Shown here: piece after piece, positions 7,023-8,192 of the stretch
Numbering within the stretch: position 1 is the first letter of the stretch
Layout of the letters: the number at the start of each line of letters is the position of its first letter
Source: Kiritimatiellia bacterium
Lineage (GTDB): Bacteria > Verrucomicrobiota > Kiritimatiellia > RFP12 > DVOR01
NCBI GenBank assembly: GCA_017548245.1
Contig: JAFYMU010000079.1
Location: 1-8,192 of the forward strand
Direction of reading: 5' to 3'
DNA length: 8,192 nucleotides
Position numbers and translations under genes: made by a program
The notes under the pieces: generated by a model
The model's input: only the letters and a program-made list of their open reading frames with translations
What the model was told of the DNA's origin: nothing
The model's database searches: none

Positions 7023-8003
7023 ATGTCTAATTCCGAACAACCTCTTCTTCAAGTCCGTAATCTTACCATCGCCTTCGAAAACGACGAGACGCGTCAGGCT
7101 GTTACCACGGTTCAGAATGTCTCCTTTGATGTGCATCGTGGCGAAATCCTCTGCATCGTCGGTGAATCTGGCTGCGGTAAGTCGGTCAGCTCGATGTGCA
7201 TTCCGCGCCTTTTGCCTTCGCCGCCTTCTCGCATTTTGGGCGGTGAGATCCTCTTTGAAGGCGTAGACTTGTTGAATCTCTCCATTGACAAGGTGCGCGC
7301 TTATCGCGGTAAAAAGATTGGCGTGATCTTCCAGGATCCGATGACGGCATTGTCGCCGTTGGTGCGTATCGGCGACCAAATCATTGAAGCCGTTCGCATT
7401 CACGAACCCGAAATCACGAAGGAACGCGCTCGCGAACGCGCCCTCTTGTGGTTGGGCAAGGTCGGCATCCAGAATCCTGAACTCGCCTTGCGTTGCTACC
7501 CTTATGAATTGTCGGGCGGTATGCAGCAGCGTGTGATGATTGCCATGTGCTTGATCTTGGAACCGCAGTTGGTCATCGCAGACGAACCGACCACGGCGTT
7601 GGACGTGACGATTCAGGCGCAGGTCTTGGATTTGATGCTCCAGTTGCACCGTAAGGATTCGGGCATGATCTTCATTACCCACGATATGGGCGTCGTCTAT
7701 CGTATGGCGCATCGTGTGGCCGTGATGTACGCGGGTCAAATCGTAGAAATGGCTGACCGCGATACCTTCTTCGCAGGTCCGAAGCACCCCTATGCGCGCG
7801 CCTTGTTGGAGGCTTTGCCTTCTCATGCAACGCGTGGTAAGACCTTGCGTGCCATCCCTGGTCAAGTGCCGAGCCCTGGTAACTATGCACCGGGTTGCCG
7901 CTTTGCCGAACGTTGCGATTGCGCACGTCCTGAATGTGCATTAACGCCTCCTGAGTTAGCACCTGTTGGCACACACTTGGTGCGTTGCCCCTATGCGCAA
8001 TGA
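7023..8003 (+). CDS. OppD/DppD-like peptide ABC transporter ATP-binding protein
   Basis: This is the cytoplasmic ATPase that powers the adjacent permease. At 326 aa it has the standard OppD/DppD length and is complete. Walker A is GESGCGKS at 47-54, the Q-loop glutamine is Q104 (FQDPMTALSP), and the signature LSGGMQQR lies at 163-170. Walker B LVIADEP is at 183-189 with catalytic E188, and the H-loop histidine is H220. The C-terminal oligopeptide-transporter extension (HPYARALLEALPS, then PGCRFAERC) carries cysteines at 292, 298, 305 and 322. This four-cysteine pattern is typical of OppD/DppD and has been linked to an iron-sulfur cluster in some members. AAAGGTG at 7009-7015 overlaps the permease stop and sets the start. 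Most such systems add a second ATPase (OppF/DppF). Here the next gene is instead an E1-like enzyme. The stop overlaps a possible ATG at 8000, and a strong terminator follows 20 nt later. Confidence 0.93.
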   Translation: MSNSEQPLLQVRNLTIAFENDETRQAVTTVQNVSFDVHRGEILCIVGESGCGKSVSSMCIPRLLPSPPSRILGGEILFEGVDLLNLSIDKVRAYRGKKIGVIFQDPMTALSPLVRIGDQIIEAVRIHEPEITKERARERALLWLGKVGIQNPELALRCYPYELSGGMQQRVMIAMCLILEPQLVIADEPTTALDVTIQAQVLDLMLQLHRKDSGMIFITHDMGVVYRMAHRVAVMYAGQIVEMADRDTFFAGPKHPYARALLEALPSHATRGKTLRAIPGQVPSPGNYAPGCRFAERCDCARPECALTPPELAPVGTHLVRCPYAQ

Positions 8004-8192
8004 GTAACGATGCCTTCCAACAGACGCCTGAACCGCTTCAGGCGTCTCCTTTTTTGATGCGAACCGAAGCGCTGTTGGGTGCTGCCGCACTTCAACGGTT
8101 GCAAGCGCTCCACATCCTTGTCGTGGGGGTTGGTGCAGTAGGGGGCGCTTGCGCAGAGGCCTTGGCGCGAAGTGGCATTGGCCGCTTGACGG
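8000..8192 (+). CDS. tcdA: TcdA-like tRNA threonylcarbamoyladenosine dehydratase, 5' part only
   Basis: This is the beginning of a ThiF/MoeB-type E1-like protein, cut by the window end after 64 codons. The Rossmann nucleotide-binding loop reads VVGVGAVGG with G43, G45 and G48, followed by AEALARSGIGRLT. Together with the preceding R-T-x-x-L-L-G segment, this closely resembles TcdA (CsdL), which uses ATP to cyclise t6A to ct6A at position 37 of tRNAs. Other E1-like family members cannot be excluded from so short a piece. The start is uncertain. ATG 8000 overlaps the ATPase stop (ATGA), which would suggest translational coupling, but it has no Shine-Dalgarno and its frame runs through a perfect terminator hairpin. 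ATG 8057, two bases after the T-run, would begin just at the conserved R-T-x-x-L-L-G segment but also lacks a ribosome binding site. Confidence 0.75.
   Translation, partial: MSNDAFQQTPEPLQASPFLMRTEALLGAAALQRLQALHILVVGVGAVGGACAEALARSGIGRLT
8023..8055 (+). terminator. Perfect intrinsic terminator ending the 3322-8003 transcription unit
   Basis: GACGCCTGAA (8023-8032) pairs perfectly with TTCAGGCGTC (8037-8046) around the loop CCGC, giving a 10-bp stem. TCC and six T's (8050-8055) follow. It starts 20 nt after the ATPase stop. It also lies inside the first 19 codons of the tcdA frame if that gene starts at 8000. Confidence 0.88.

Noticed and set aside
6588..7865. 425-codon open frame on the minus strand across the permease and ATPase genes
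   Set aside because: It spans two unrelated, well-supported sense genes that share a frame. The translation is Arg/His/Gln-rich with no motif.
1..8192. Genome-wide UAG recoding
   Set aside because: Only one in-frame TAG is seen, in a gene cut by the window edge. Nonsense mutation or sequence error is simpler.

Overview
The window looks like chromosomal DNA from a Gram-negative bacterium of moderate GC. All recognisable genes lie on the + strand and are closely packed. A lipid A-type acyltransferase implies an outer membrane. An LL-diaminopimelate aminotransferase (DapL) and a pyrophosphate-type phosphofructokinase together fit the Verrucomicrobiota/Lentisphaerota/Kiritimatiellota side of the PVC group better than typical Proteobacteria. 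This placement is inferred from gene content only. Leucine is written mostly as TTG and CTC, and TTA, CTA and TCA codons are rare, so long empty reading frames appear on the opposite strand.

Layout. (1) 1-675: an LpxL/HtrB-family acyltransferase. Its catalytic core is intact, but an in-frame TAG at 28-30 splits it from what looks like its N-terminal part. (2) 712-1938: dapL, 36 nt downstream, closed by a strong intrinsic terminator at 1952-1990. (3) 2031-3221: a PPi-dependent phosphofructokinase with its own strong ribosome binding site, followed by a weak hairpin. (4) 3322-8003: three tightly spaced genes. They encode a secreted TPR protein with C-terminal YD-like repeats, a YejE/DppC-like ABC permease with a periplasmic insert of about 210 residues, and a DppD/OppD-like ATPase. 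A perfect 10-bp hairpin plus six T's follows at 8023-8055. (5) 8000 or 8057 to the window end: the start of a TcdA-like E1-type enzyme whose N-terminal codons overlap that terminator.

How the genes work together. The first genes cover envelope lipid and peptidoglycan/lysine precursor synthesis, followed by a reversible glycolytic step. The most unusual part is 3322-8003. It resembles half of a peptide importer (one permease, one ATPase), without the second permease, second ATPase or solute-binding protein normally encoded beside them. Its first gene is instead a secreted protein of unknown function. The pairing of that protein with the enlarged periplasmic part of the permease is the best candidate here for something undescribed. 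No RNA genes, mobile elements or CRISPR arrays were seen.
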